64,000 nt of DNA from an uncultured Senegalimassilia sp. (GCF_902464545.1 NZ_CABQJR010000011.1:1-64000), one strand, 5' to 3'; counted from the first letter of the stretch, positions 43,067 through 52,231 are shown. Notes: a model not told the origin generated them from the letters alone. Numbers and translations: made by a program.

Positions 43067-44188
43067 ATGGCGAAGGACTTGTACGAAGTTCTCGGCGTCT
43101 CCCGTGATGCCACGGAGGCGGATATCAAGAAGGCGTTTCGCCGCAAGGCGCGCGAGCTGCATCCTGATGTGAACAAGGCCCCCGATGCCGAGGACCAGTT
43201 CAAAGAGCTCAACGAAGCCTACGACGTGCTCAGCGATGCGAACAAGCGCGCGCAGTACGACCGGTTCGGCACCGTTTCCGGCGCGGCTGGCGGCGGTAGC
43301 GGCTATGTCGACTTCGACGACCTGTTCGGCGGTGGGTTCGGCGATATCTTCAGCAGTTTCTTCGGCGGCGGTGGCGCTGGCGGTGCCCGTCAGCAGCGCA
43401 CCGATGGGCGCGATATGGGCGTCGGCCTGCGTTTGACGCTCGAGGAAGTGGCAACCGGTGCCAAGAAGGAGATCGTCTACGATCGCTTGGCTCCGTGCGC
43501 TGATTGCGACGGTACGGGCATGGCCGAAGGTGGCAAGCAGGTCACCTGCCCCGAATGTGGCGGCAAAGGCCGTGTGGTTACCGTGCAGCATACGTTCTTG
43601 GGCGATATGCAGACGGCAACCACCTGCAGCAAATGCAACGGCACCGGTCAAACCATCGACAATCCGTGCCCCGAATGCGGCGGTCAAGGGCGCGTGCCCG
43701 ATCGTCAGCGTGTCACCGTGGAGGTTCCCGTCGGCATTCGCGATTCTCAGCAGCTGCGCCTTACCGGTTTCGGCGAGGCGGGTTTGCGCGGGGCGGCCTC
43801 CGGCGACCTTATCGTCACGTGCCGCATTCAGCCGCATGAGTTCTTCGAGCGCGATGGCGATGACCTGCATTGTCGCGCCAACGTGTCCATCGTCCAGGCA
43901 ACGCTCGGGTCCGAAATCGAGGTCGACGGCATCTTCGAAGACGAGAAGGTCAAGGTCCGTATCCCCGAAGGACTGCAGAACGATCAAATCGTGCGCGTGA
44001 AGGGCTTCGGCATGCCGCGTTTCCGAAGCGAGGCACGTGGTGATATGTACGTCCACGTTACCGTCGCGGTGCCGAAGAAGGTCACTAAGAAGCAGCGAGA
44101 GCTTCTCGAGCAGCTCGCCCACGAAATGGGAGAGGACGTTGCCGAGGCCCGCACGCCGCTGCAGAAACTGCGCGACAAGTTCAATTAG
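43067..44188 (+). CDS. dnaJ: chaperone DnaJ
   Basis: A co-chaperone that stimulates DnaK ATPase. The 373-residue protein has the J domain with H-P-D (about residue 33) and a Gly/Phe-rich region (G-G-G-F-G-D-I-F-S-S-F-F-G-G). Four C-x-x-C-x-G-x-G zinc repeats (C-A-D-C, C-P-E-C, C-S-K-C, C-P-E-C) and the C-terminal client-binding domains complete a type I DnaJ. The ATG at 43067 is preferred over GTG 43052, which sits on its own ribosome-binding site. It is paired with hrcA, so heat control is likely. Confidence 0.96.
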   Translation: MAKDLYEVLGVSRDATEADIKKAFRRKARELHPDVNKAPDAEDQFKELNEAYDVLSDANKRAQYDRFGTVSGAAGGGSGYVDFDDLFGGGFGDIFSSFFGGGGAGGARQQRTDGRDMGVGLRLTLEEVATGAKKEIVYDRLAPCADCDGTGMAEGGKQVTCPECGGKGRVVTVQHTFLGDMQTATTCSKCNGTGQTIDNPCPECGGQGRVPDRQRVTVEVPVGIRDSQQLRLTGFGEAGLRGAASGDLIVTCRIQPHEFFERDGDDLHCRANVSIVQATLGSEIEVDGIFEDEKVKVRIPEGLQNDQIVRVKGFGMPRFRSEARGDMYVHVTVAVPKKVTKKQRELLEQLAHEMGEDVAEARTPLQKLRDKFN

Positions 44189-44191
44189 TCC

Positions 44192-44222
44192 GCTTTCCCG
44201 CTCAGCGTTCGAGCGGGAAAGC
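44192..44222 (+). terminator. hairpin after dnaJ
   Basis: Perfect 12-bp stem 44192-44203/44211-44222 with a seven-base loop and no T-run. It is followed ten bases later by a second, true terminator. Confidence 0.5.
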
Positions 44223-44231
44223 TCGTGCTCG

Positions 44232-44275
44232 ACGCTTTGCGCAATCGTGTATCGAACGGTTGCGCAAAGCGTTTT
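44232..44275 (+). terminator. intrinsic terminator after dnaJ
   Basis: Thirteen-bp stem ACGCTTTGCGCAA/TTGCGCAAAGCGT (44232-44244/44260-44272) with a 15-base loop, then TTTC. Confidence 0.82.
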
Positions 44276-44425
44276 CGTTCCGGTTCGCGTTTCGTTCAAC
44301 CATTCAACCGTCGGCAACTTTCGAGTGCTGGCCGTTGCGCTGCCCGTCATGCAGGGTTTCGGACAACCGGACCGGAAGTGCTCGCATTCGTTCAATAAGC
44401 CCTATGCTCGCAGATAAGGATTCCC

Positions 44426-45223
44426 GTGTCGCTTCCTCAGTTTTTCCTCGATGAACAGGTTTTGGCCGATGAGGTCCAGGAACAGTTCCCGTTGGCGCTT
44501 TCGCGCGATGATGCGAAGCATGCCAAGGTATTGCGCCTTGACCCCGGAGAGCATATCGCCGTGGTGGATGCGGCGCAGGACTATTTCGAATGCGAGATCA
44601 TGTCTTTTGATGGCGCTTTGCCTATCGTCGCCATCTCGGGCCATCTTGATGGCAAGCCGATCGCCGCGCATGTTTGCCTAGTGCAGGGCCTTGCCAAGGG
44701 CGACAAAATGGAAACAGTCCTCCGCCATGCCACCGAGCTGGGCGTGTCCGAGTTCATTCCCTTCGCTGCCTCAAGAAGCATTATGAAGGTCGATGCAAAG
44801 AAAGCGGCGTCCAAAACCGAGCGATGGCAAGCTATCGCGAAAAGCGCCGCCATGCAATCAGGGCAAACCCACCTTGCTCATGTGCATCATCCCATGAAGC
44901 TTGCTCAGCTGAAAGAGGTGCTTGCAGCCTTCGACGCCGTCGTCGTGTGCTGGGAGGAAGCGCCCGGCACCGCACTGCTGCGCAATGCTCTTCGTCCGGC
45001 TGTTCTCAACGCATCAGAAGGTCATCTTGCGCGGATCGCGGTTGTGGTGGGCCCTGAAGGCGGCCTTGCCCAAGAAGAGGTTGACGCAATCCTTGCAAGC
45101 AACGCAAACGCGAGCATGGTTTCGCTCGGGTCCTCGATCTTGCGCACCGAAACCGCCGGTATCGTGGCGCCTGCTTTGGTGCTGTATGAAATGGGCGGCA
45201 TGGGGGCAGGTGAGCGCGCATGA
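44426..45223 (+). CDS. rsmE: 16S rRNA (uracil-1498-N3) methyltransferase
   Basis: RsmE methylates U1498 of 16S rRNA. The 265-residue SPOUT protein has an N-terminal PUA-like domain (H-A-K-V-L-R-L) and Q-G-L-A-K-G-D-K-M-E-T-V-L-R-H-A-T-E-L-G. The knot motifs V-V-G-P-E-G-G-L and S-L-G-S-S-I-L-R-T-E-T-A form the SAM site. Start is GTG 44426 with AAGGA upstream. It overlaps mtaB by four bases (ATGA), so both are made together. Confidence 0.95.
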   Translation: MSLPQFFLDEQVLADEVQEQFPLALSRDDAKHAKVLRLDPGEHIAVVDAAQDYFECEIMSFDGALPIVAISGHLDGKPIAAHVCLVQGLAKGDKMETVLRHATELGVSEFIPFAASRSIMKVDAKKAASKTERWQAIAKSAAMQSGQTHLAHVHHPMKLAQLKEVLAAFDAVVVCWEEAPGTALLRNALRPAVLNASEGHLARIAVVVGPEGGLAQEEVDAILASNANASMVSLGSSILRTETAGIVAPALVLYEMGGMGAGERA

Positions 45224-46443
45224 ACTTCGCCATCGTCAATCTCGGGTGCAAGGTGAATCGTGTGGAATCCGATTCGTTCGCCTCCGGTCTGCTTGCGCGC
45301 GGCGGTTTGGAAACTGGCCCCGATGCCGCCGATGTGGTGGTTGTCAATACGTGCACCGTCACCGGGGAGGCGGAGAAGAAAACGCGAAAGGCCGTCAGGC
45401 AGGTTTTGCGCGCCAACGCCAACTCGGATGTGGTGGTCACGGGTTGCGCCGCCGCCATCGATGCCGATGCATTCACGTCCATGGACCCCGCACGCGTGCA
45501 CATCGCGGGAAAGTTGCAAGTCGATGACGTGCTCGACTGCCTCGTCGGCCCTATCGGCCACGGGGTTATGCCGCTTGCGGTTGGCGAGGGCTTTAGAACG
45601 CGCGTCGGTGTGAAGGTGCAAGACGGATGCAACAACGCATGCACGTATTGCATCGTGCACGTTGCTCGTGGTCGAGCTTCCAGCCGCCCTGCTCAGGCGA
45701 TCATCTCCGAGTGCGTCGCCCTTGCGCGCGAAGGCGTTCGGGAGATCGTGCTCACCGGCATCAATTTGGGTTCTTGGCACGAGCAGGGCGAAAACGGCAG
45801 GGAACGCCTTGACGTGCTGCTTGAGCGCTTGCTTGCCGAAACTGCCGATATTCACGAGGTTGGCGAGCCCCCTTGCCGGTTCCGTATCTCCAGCATCGAG
45901 CCCCGCGATGTCTCTGATGAGCTGATCGACTTGATGGCCCGGTCGGAAGGGCGTATTTGCCGTCATCTGCACCTGCCATTGCAGTCGGGCAACTCGAAGG
46001 TGCTGCGAGAAATGCATCGTCCTTACAGCGCCGAGTACTTCGAAGAGCTTGTCGAAAAGCTGTATGCCGCTATGCCCATGCTCTCGCTTTCCACCGACAT
46101 CATCTGCGGATTCCCGGGCGAAACCGACCAGGAGTTCAACGATACCGTGGAGCTGGCTAAACGATGCAGGTTCACGAAGATTCACGTGTTCCCATACTCT
46201 AAGCGCCAGGGAACCCCTGCCGCCGAACGCGTCGACCAGGTGGAGCCTGCGGTACGTACGGCGCGTGCGAAGCGTTTGCGCGAGGTCGCCGACGCCCTTC
46301 GCGCCCAGCAGCTGTCGGGTCGTGCCGGAACGACGGAGCTCGCATTGGTGGAGGAGGCCGGGCAGGCGATGACCGAAAGCTATTTCGAGGTGCCGGCTCC
46401 CCAAAACGCTTGCATCGGGCAATTGGTTGCCGTCAGCCTGTAG
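45220..46443 (+). CDS. mtaB: tRNA t6A37 methylthiotransferase MtaB
   Basis: A radical SAM enzyme that adds a methylthio group to t6A at tRNA position 37. The 407-residue protein has an N-terminal UPF0004 domain with Cys ligands (N-L-G-C-K-V-N, N-T-C-T-V-T, T-G-C-A). The radical SAM motif is C-N-N-A-C-T-Y-C (about residues 138-145), and a C-terminal TRAM-like tail follows. The early V-N-R-x-E pattern and the short TRAM separate MtaB from MiaB and RimO; the RimO gene starts at 63712. Confidence 0.95.
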   Translation: MNFAIVNLGCKVNRVESDSFASGLLARGGLETGPDAADVVVVNTCTVTGEAEKKTRKAVRQVLRANANSDVVVTGCAAAIDADAFTSMDPARVHIAGKLQVDDVLDCLVGPIGHGVMPLAVGEGFRTRVGVKVQDGCNNACTYCIVHVARGRASSRPAQAIISECVALAREGVREIVLTGINLGSWHEQGENGRERLDVLLERLLAETADIHEVGEPPCRFRISSIEPRDVSDELIDLMARSEGRICRHLHLPLQSGNSKVLREMHRPYSAEYFEELVEKLYAAMPMLSLSTDIICGFPGETDQEFNDTVELAKRCRFTKIHVFPYSKRQGTPAAERVDQVEPAVRTARAKRLREVADALRAQQLSGRAGTTELALVEEAGQAMTESYFEVPAPQNACIGQLVAVSL

Positions 46444-46496
46444 CTTGTGCGCTACATGTGCGCCCTTCGCGTGCGCGAGGCAACCGCGAACGGGCG

Positions 46497-46505
46497 TGCT
46501 ATACT
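46497..46505 (+). promoter_or_regulatory. extended -10 promoter of phoH, leaderless
   Basis: TGC-TATACT ends seven bases before the ATG at 46513, with no ribosome-binding site in between. A leaderless transcript for the phoH-ybeY-dgkA-era set is likely. Confidence 0.6.
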
Positions 46506-46512
46506 TGCTGGC

Positions 46513-47508
46513 ATGACAGATTCAACGGATATCACGCTCACCGCGCCGCCAACCGTGAACATGGCGCTTGTGGTGGGAGCTGGCGATTGCCTGCTCCATT
46601 TAATCGAAGAGGCGTTCGATGCGCGTATCACGGTACGCGGCGATTCGGTTGTGCTCGAAGGTGATCCAGTCGAGGTGCAATCCCTCATGGCGCTCTTCTC
46701 CGAGCTTTTCAAATTCGTTGAAGGCGGTGGAACCCCTGATCATGGGTTCATCCAGCGCGCGCTCGATCTTCTGCGCACGGCCGAGTTCACCCCGTCTATG
46801 CTTCGCGAGGACATCCTGCTCACGTATCGTGGGCGTGCGATCAGGCCGAAAACCGCCGGGCAGAAGCATTATGTGGACGCCATACGTAAAAACACCATCA
46901 CCTTCGGCATTGGGCCGGCGGGCACCGGTAAAACCTACCTTGCCATGGCTATGGCCGTTGCCGCGCTCAAGCGCAAGGAAGTTGGACGCATCATCCTCAC
47001 GCGTCCCGTTGTCGAGGCGGGGGAGAACCTGGGTTTTCTTCCCGGTTCCTTGAACGAGAAGGTGGATCCCTACATCCGCCCGCTCTACGACGCCTTGTTC
47101 GACATGACCGATATGGAGCGCGCGCAGCAGTTCATCGAGAGTAACGTCATCGAGATCGCACCTTTGGCTTTCATGCGCGGGCGAACGCTCAACGACAGCT
47201 TCGTCATCCTGGACGAAGCGCAGAACACCACGCCCGAGCAGATGAAAATGTTTCTCACGCGCCTTGGGTTCGGGTCGAAGATGGTCATCACCGGCGATAT
47301 CACCCAGCTCGACTTGCCGCGCGGCGTTTCGGGCTTGAAGGGAATTGAAGATATCCTCGGCGGCATCGAGGGCGTGTCGTTTTGCAGATTCTCGGGTAAG
47401 GATGTGGTTCGCCACTCGCTGGTGGCGGCCATCGTTTCGGCGTATGACCGCACACAGGCCAACGCCATGCAGAAGAAGGGCAGCAATGGACGTTCAAATC
47501 AACTATGA
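46513..47508 (+). CDS. phoH: PhoH-family ATPase
   Basis: A 331-residue cytoplasmic ATPase of the PhoH/YbeZ type, thought to act in RNA or ribosome quality control with YbeY. It has an N-terminal KH-like part and then the P-loop G-P-A-G-T-G-K-T (about residues 137-144). T-R-P-V-V-E-A-G-E-N-L-G-F-L-P-G and the Walker B-type F-V-I-L-D-E-A-Q-N follow. The ATG at 46513 is chosen because the GTG at 46447 lies upstream of the predicted transcript start. It overlaps ybeY by 23 bases. Confidence 0.94.
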   Translation: MTDSTDITLTAPPTVNMALVVGAGDCLLHLIEEAFDARITVRGDSVVLEGDPVEVQSLMALFSELFKFVEGGGTPDHGFIQRALDLLRTAEFTPSMLREDILLTYRGRAIRPKTAGQKHYVDAIRKNTITFGIGPAGTGKTYLAMAMAVAALKRKEVGRIILTRPVVEAGENLGFLPGSLNEKVDPYIRPLYDALFDMTDMERAQQFIESNVIEIAPLAFMRGRTLNDSFVILDEAQNTTPEQMKMFLTRLGFGSKMVITGDITQLDLPRGVSGLKGIEDILGGIEGVSFCRFSGKDVVRHSLVAAIVSAYDRTQANAMQKKGSNGRSNQL

Positions 47509-47950
47509 TTACCGCGGCGATGACCTGAAGGACATGCCGCTTGTCGAACTCGCTCAGTTCGTGCTCGATCATCAGGAGAAGCCCCAGAACACCGAGGTGT
47601 CCTTGAGCTTTGTGACCGACGAGGAGATCGCCCGCCTCAACGAGCAGTATCGCGGAAAGGAAGGACCCACCGATGTCCTGTCCTTCGAATGCGACGGCGT
47701 TGAGGATGAGCTTTCCGATATGGTTCCCGCAGGCTTCGGTGATGTCTACGAACTGGGAGACGTCGTCATCGCGCCGGATGTGGCCGAGCGCCAAACCCAT
47801 GAGTTCGGCACCACATTCGAGCAGGAGGTCAGCCTGCTGTTCGTTCACGGTCTGCTGCATCTGTGCGGTTACGATCACATCGTCGAGGAGGACGCCAAGG
47901 TCATGGAGGCCTTAGAGGATGAGATCTTGGCCGCCTGGAATGCGCGATAA
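47486..47950 (+). CDS. ybeY: endoribonuclease YbeY
   Basis: A metal-dependent endoribonuclease needed for 16S rRNA 3' maturation and ribosome quality control. The 154-residue protein has the family T-D-V-L-S-F block and the zinc-binding H-G-L-L-H-L-C-G-Y-D-H motif (about residues 119-129). AGAAGAAGGG precedes the ATG within phoH. Its fixed place between phoH and era supports a common ribosome-related role. Confidence 0.95.
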   Translation: MDVQINYDYRGDDLKDMPLVELAQFVLDHQEKPQNTEVSLSFVTDEEIARLNEQYRGKEGPTDVLSFECDGVEDELSDMVPAGFGDVYELGDVVIAPDVAERQTHEFGTTFEQEVSLLFVHGLLHLCGYDHIVEEDAKVMEALEDEILAAWNAR

Positions 47951-47955
47951 CGGCC

Positions 47956-48384
47956 ATGGGCGAAACATCCTCCGACAACAAGGCATTCATCCGTTCCGCC
48001 CAAACGAAGGAAAAGGGGCAGCGCTATAAGCTCACTTCCGCCTTCGCCAACGCCGGGCGCGGCCTTTTCGACGCGGTTCGCAGCGAACGTAACCTGCGCA
48101 TCGACGTATGCATGGCCGTGGTTGCGATAGCGCTCGGCTTCGCGTTGCGCATTGATACCTCTTCATGGCTTGCCGTTATCATATGCGTCGGCATGATGTT
48201 CGCGCTTGAAACGGTTAACACGGCCATTGAGGCCGTGGTCGACCTTGCAAGCCCCGGGTACCATGAACTGGCTCGCCGGGCGAAGGACTGCGCGGCGGGT
48301 GCTGCGCTTGCAGGTGCCTTTGCCTCCCTTGTGGTCGGCTGCATCGTCTTCATCCCACCCTTGCTCGCCCTCATGGCATCGTAA
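47956..48384 (+). CDS. dgkA: diacylglycerol/undecaprenol kinase (DgkA family)
   Basis: A 142-residue membrane protein with a cytoplasmic N-terminal part and three hydrophobic segments (about residues 50-70, 72-92, 112-138). The conserved F-A-L-E-T-V-N-T-A-I-E-A-V-V-D catalytic stretch lies at about residues 81-95. In Gram-positives the family phosphorylates undecaprenol for wall carrier recycling. It lies between ybeY and era, a common order. Confidence 0.92.
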   Translation: MGETSSDNKAFIRSAQTKEKGQRYKLTSAFANAGRGLFDAVRSERNLRIDVCMAVVAIALGFALRIDTSSWLAVIICVGMMFALETVNTAIEAVVDLASPGYHELARRAKDCAAGAALAGAFASLVVGCIVFIPPLLALMAS

Positions 48385-48409
48385 ACAACCTTTTGAACCT
48401 AGGAGTCTT

Positions 48410-49360
48410 ATGGACCTCGACGCATATTTCGGACATGCCGCGCCCCCTTCGGGCGAAGGCTTCAAATCCGGTTTCGTAACGTTGATCGGCCGCCCCAATG
48501 CGGGAAAATCCACCCTGCTCAACACCATCATGGGCAAGAAAATCGCCATCACCTCGAACACCGCCCAGACCACGCGTCATCGCTTCCGCGCGGTCTACAC
48601 GCGTGACGACATGCAGATGATCATCGTGGACACCCCGGGCTTGCACAAACCCCACGATGCGCTTGGCGAGGAACTCAACACCTCGGCGCTCAAGGCGCTC
48701 GAAGACGTCGACGTCATTGCCATGCTCATCGATGCCAGCAAGCCTGTCGGTCGTGGTGACGAGTGGGTTGCCGCTCAGCTTGACGGCCCGCATTGCAAAC
48801 ACGCGAAGAAGATCTGCGTCCTGTCCAAGGGCGACCTGGTCACCACTGAGCAAATGCACGAGCAGGCCGAGGCCGCCAAGAAGCTGGCGAACTGGGATGC
48901 CATGGTGGGGCTTTCCTCCGAATCCGGCTACAATGTGGACGCTTTCATCGAAGAGGTGCAGTGCTTCTTGCCCGAGGGGCCGGCATGGTTCCCCGCGGAT
49001 ATGGAAACCGACCAGCCCATCGAGGTCATCGTCGCTGAGTTCATCCGCGAGAAGATCTTGCGAACGTTCCGCGACGAGGTCCCTCATTCCATCGGCGTCA
49101 CCATCGAGCACATGGAGTATGAAAAGAAGAAGGACCTCAATCGTATCCTGGCCCGCATTTATGTGGAGCGCGATTCCCAGAAGGGCATCATCATCGGCAA
49201 GGGCGGTAGCGCCATCAAGCGCATCGGCCAGGAGGCCCGAGAAGATCTTGAGCAGCTGCTCGGCACGCGTGTGTACCTTGACCTTATGGTGAAGGTCAAG
49301 AAGAACTGGCGCCGCGATGCCACGCAAATCCGCCGATTCGGATATGGTGAGGGTTTATAG
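48410..49360 (+). CDS. era: ribosome-assembly GTPase Era
   Basis: Era binds the 3' end of 16S rRNA and gates 30S maturation. The 316-residue protein has G1 G-R-P-N-A-G-K-S-T (about residues 27-35), the TQTTR-like switch (N-T-A-Q-T-T-R), D-T-P-G-L-H, S-K-G-D in place of N-K-x-D, and a C-terminal KH domain with G-I-I-I-G-K-G-G. TAGGAG precedes the ATG at 48410. A much longer frame from 48206 merely overlaps dgkA. Confidence 0.96.
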   Translation: MDLDAYFGHAAPPSGEGFKSGFVTLIGRPNAGKSTLLNTIMGKKIAITSNTAQTTRHRFRAVYTRDDMQMIIVDTPGLHKPHDALGEELNTSALKALEDVDVIAMLIDASKPVGRGDEWVAAQLDGPHCKHAKKICVLSKGDLVTTEQMHEQAEAAKKLANWDAMVGLSSESGYNVDAFIEEVQCFLPEGPAWFPADMETDQPIEVIVAEFIREKILRTFRDEVPHSIGVTIEHMEYEKKKDLNRILARIYVERDSQKGIIIGKGGSAIKRIGQEAREDLEQLLGTRVYLDLMVKVKKNWRRDATQIRRFGYGEGL

Positions 49361-49393
49361 CAGGTTGTTTTCAGGTTTATAAGATATTTTGCG

Positions 49394-49428
49394 ATTGAGG
49401 TGCCAAGTGGCACCTCAATCCTGTTTTT
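49394..49428 (+). terminator. intrinsic terminator after era
   Basis: Eleven-bp stem 49394-49404/49409-49419 with loop AAGT, then CCTGTTTTT. A TACAAT box (49432-49437) right after it may be the -10 of the next gene. Confidence 0.88.
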
Positions 49429-49481
49429 CGGTACAATTTACGGGAATTCATACAGTAAGCACGCGCAAGGGAGTTTCAAGC

Positions 49482-51377
49482 ATGATCTGTCCTTCTTGCC
49501 ACACGGAAAATCGCGAAGGCGCGAAGTTCTGCGACGAGTGCGGGGCCAAGCTGCCTCGTGCCGCCTTCGAGCAGATCGAAGGCGCGGAACCTGCCCAAGC
49601 GTTGAGCATAATCGGTGACGAGGAACCCGCCGAAGACGAAGCCGTCCCCGATGTGTGCGGTGCTGACCTCGAAAGCGCTGAAGCAGCAGATGGCGGTCAG
49701 GATGGCGAAGACGTCGATTCCGAACCCGTTGTGCAGCTCGACGGCGCGTCCGCGTCAGACGATGACGCTGAAGATGCTGGTGATACTGCATACAGCAATG
49801 AAGAGGCAGTAGGAGAGGACGCCATCGATGCCGACAGCTCCGATATCGCCATGCAAGATGACCCTCAATCGCGGCAAGACGTAGCCGAAAGCACCCAGGA
49901 AGCCGAACAGGACGCGGCGAATGAGCTTGGTGAAAGCCACGGCGACGCCGATGATGTTGCGCATCAGCGCACGCACGTGCTCGATCTTCCTGATATCCGC
50001 AATCTTGCCTTCGAGTCCGAGAAAACCCAAACGCTCGGCCCTAAGCCTGCTTCGCCGGCGATCAAATCGGGCTGGGAACCTGACCTGTCCGGCTTCGACG
50101 AGTTCCTCGTGTATCCCGGATATGTGCCTCCTAAGGCCGCCTGGCATTCAGGCGACACCATGCAGATGCCGCGCATCACCGATGCCGATCTGTCGCAGCA
50201 GAAGGATTTCATCGCGCCCGACCCCAACAAGAAGAAGCGCGACCGCAAGAAGAAGAAAGCCGAGAAGGCCAAAGCTTGCGAGTCCCAGCAGCAAAGCATT
50301 GGGCACGTTAAGGAAGCGGAGCAACCTGCAGCCAAGCCTGAGAAGGAGCATCCTAAGCACGCTGAAAAGGAAACCAAGCCCGTCGTTTCCGAAACGAAGT
50401 CGAAAGACGACAAGAAGCCGGAATCGAAGAGCAAGCGGCTTCCCGGGTCGAAGATCGCCGCCATCGTGGCGCTGGTGGTGGTCCTGGCTGCAGGCGTAGC
50501 CGGAGGCGTTACGTATCAGATGGAGCTATGGGGCGGAAAGATCGTTCCCGACGTCACGGGCATGACGCAGGCCGACGCTACATATGTGTTGCAGAACAAG
50601 GGCTTTGCGGTTCGCTCCACAACCGTTCCCTCCGATTCCACTGAGGGCCTTGTCCTGCTCATGGATCCGGGCGCCGGCGCACGCCAGGAGGAGGGCGCCG
50701 AGGTCGTCATCCACGTGTCCACTTCTCGCATGGTTCCCAAGGTGGTTGGTTCCAGCAAGGACAGCGCATTGAAGGCCCTTTCGGACAACGGGTTCGAAAA
50801 CGTCGATGTGCAGCTTGAGCGCTCTGATGAGCCGGAGGGCACCGTCCTTTCCATCAGCCCGGAGGAGGGGGAGAAGGCGAAGGCCTCCACCGGCATCACG
50901 CTCAAGGTGGCGCAGGCTTATACCGTGCCCGACGTTTCGGGCATGAGCTATAACGAGGCAGTGCAGGCGATCAAGGACGCTGGGCTGTCTTCTACAGCGG
51001 TATATGTGTATAGCGAGACCGCAAGCGAAGGGGCCATCATGGGCGTCGAGCCCGCTGCAGGCTCGAAGGTCCCCTCCGACACGGTCGTCGTCGTCTCGCT
51101 TGCGAAGTCCCGCGCCAGCGAGCTGACTGCCGCCGCGCGCTCATACCTCTCCTCGACCACGCTTACCGCATCGGATGGGTCGTCGTTCACCGTATCCTCG
51201 GTCGACAACGTCTCTTATCAGGGCAACGACACGGTTGCCTTCACCGCATCGGGCAAGGCTTCCAAGTCGGTGACGGTTCTGGGGCAGACCATATCGGTCG
51301 CGGGGGATTCGAAACAGGTTTCGGGTACCGTTACCTTCGACTCCTCGAACAACGTCGCGTCGGTATCGTTTAAGTAA
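49482..51377 (+). CDS. zinc-ribbon, membrane-anchored PASTA-repeat protein
   Basis: A 631-residue protein. The N-terminus is a zinc ribbon (C-P-S-C-H-T then C-D-E-C-G-A, residues 3-22). A long acidic, low-complexity region (about 35-190) leads to a Lys/Glu-rich stretch (about 245-320) and one membrane helix (about 326-345). Outside the membrane three PASTA repeats follow, starting V-P-D-V-T-G-M, V-P-K-V-V-G-S and V-P-D-V-S-G-M (about 355-550). A beta-rich tail ends the protein. PASTA domains bind peptidoglycan fragments and usually sit on Ser/Thr kinases or PBPs; here the cytoplasmic side has a zinc ribbon and no kinase. It may relay wall status to a cytoplasmic partner. AAGGGAG precedes the ATG. 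Confidence 0.9.
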   Translation: MICPSCHTENREGAKFCDECGAKLPRAAFEQIEGAEPAQALSIIGDEEPAEDEAVPDVCGADLESAEAADGGQDGEDVDSEPVVQLDGASASDDDAEDAGDTAYSNEEAVGEDAIDADSSDIAMQDDPQSRQDVAESTQEAEQDAANELGESHGDADDVAHQRTHVLDLPDIRNLAFESEKTQTLGPKPASPAIKSGWEPDLSGFDEFLVYPGYVPPKAAWHSGDTMQMPRITDADLSQQKDFIAPDPNKKKRDRKKKKAEKAKACESQQQSIGHVKEAEQPAAKPEKEHPKHAEKETKPVVSETKSKDDKKPESKSKRLPGSKIAAIVALVVVLAAGVAGGVTYQMELWGGKIVPDVTGMTQADATYVLQNKGFAVRSTTVPSDSTEGLVLLMDPGAGARQEEGAEVVIHVSTSRMVPKVVGSSKDSALKALSDNGFENVDVQLERSDEPEGTVLSISPEEGEKAKASTGITLKVAQAYTVPDVSGMSYNEAVQAIKDAGLSSTAVYVYSETASEGAIMGVEPAAGSKVPSDTVVVVSLAKSRASELTAAARSYLSSTTLTASDGSSFTVSSVDNVSYQGNDTVAFTASGKASKSVTVLGQTISVAGDSKQVSGTVTFDSSNNVASVSFK

Positions 51378-51380
51378 CCC

Positions 51381-52157
51381 GTGGCGCAAAGCACCTACAA
51401 TGCCCATGTGCTCGTGCTGCGTAAGACCAAGTTGGGGGAGTCGGACCTCATCTTGTCCCTGCTTGCGCAGGATGGCTCGCAGATTCGGGCCGTTGCAAAA
51501 GGGGCTCGAAAACCTACCAGCCAGTTCAGCTCCCGGTTGGAGCTGTATTCGCAGGCGGATGTGCTCTTAGCGCAAGGGCGTTCGCTCGATATCGTCAAGG
51601 AAGCGCGTTTGGTCGCCGGCAATGCCGCGCTACGTGAAAGCATGGAGCTTGCCGCCTGCGCGGCTCCCATCGTCGAGCTGCTCGATCGCATCACGCAGCC
51701 TGGTCTCGAGGTCCCAAAGCTGTTCCCGCTCACGCAAACGGCCCTCGATGTGCTCGCCTCGGCAGATTCCGCGCACGGGCCTGCCATCTGCGCAGCTTGG
51801 TTGCTCAAGGCGTTCGCGTTTCTGGGCATCCGCCCTTCGCTGGATCGTTGCTGCGTTTGCGGCGAGCCTTTGGCCTGTGAAGTGGGGAATTCGGCCCATC
51901 GAACCATAGCGTTCTCGTGCGGCGAGGGCGGTGTGGTGTGCGATGCATGTCGCGTCTCCGACGTTGCCGGCCTTGCCCCGGAAACGCTTTCCTGGGCAAG
52001 CGCGCTGCTGGGGATGCGTTTTTCGGATATCGCTTCGATTCAGCTCGATCAGTCGTGCGTCTTCGATGTGCTTCGCTTATGCCAAACCTGGGCGCAGATG
52101 CACGCCTCCATTCGCTTGAAATCGCTCAACTTCCTATTCACCTGCGGATTGTTTTAG
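51381..52157 (+). CDS. recO: DNA repair protein RecO
   Basis: RecO helps RecF/RecR load RecA on gapped DNA. The 258-residue protein has an N-terminal OB fold (V-L-V-L-R-K-T-K-L-G-E-S-D) with V-A-K-G-A-R-K-P. Its C-terminal helical domain carries a zinc site (C-C-V-C-G then C-D-A-C). Start is GTG 51381, four bases after the previous stop. The gene often follows era in bacteria; here the PASTA protein gene is inserted between them. Confidence 0.94.
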   Translation: MAQSTYNAHVLVLRKTKLGESDLILSLLAQDGSQIRAVAKGARKPTSQFSSRLELYSQADVLLAQGRSLDIVKEARLVAGNAALRESMELAACAAPIVELLDRITQPGLEVPKLFPLTQTALDVLASADSAHGPAICAAWLLKAFAFLGIRPSLDRCCVCGEPLACEVGNSAHRTIAFSCGEGGVVCDACRVSDVAGLAPETLSWASALLGMRFSDIASIQLDQSCVFDVLRLCQTWAQMHASIRLKSLNFLFTCGLF

Positions 52158-52194
52158 GTGCTTGTCCAAATAGGGGCCGGTCCGTCTGCCGCTA

Positions 52195-52203
52195 TGGCAT
52201 ACT
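52195..52203 (+). promoter_or_regulatory. extended -10 promoter of the TSCPD gene
   Basis: TGG-CATACT, 28 bases before the start codon. No -35 match is seen. Confidence 0.5.
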
Positions 52204-52231
52204 TTCACCATCCAAGAGAGAGGAAACATAT

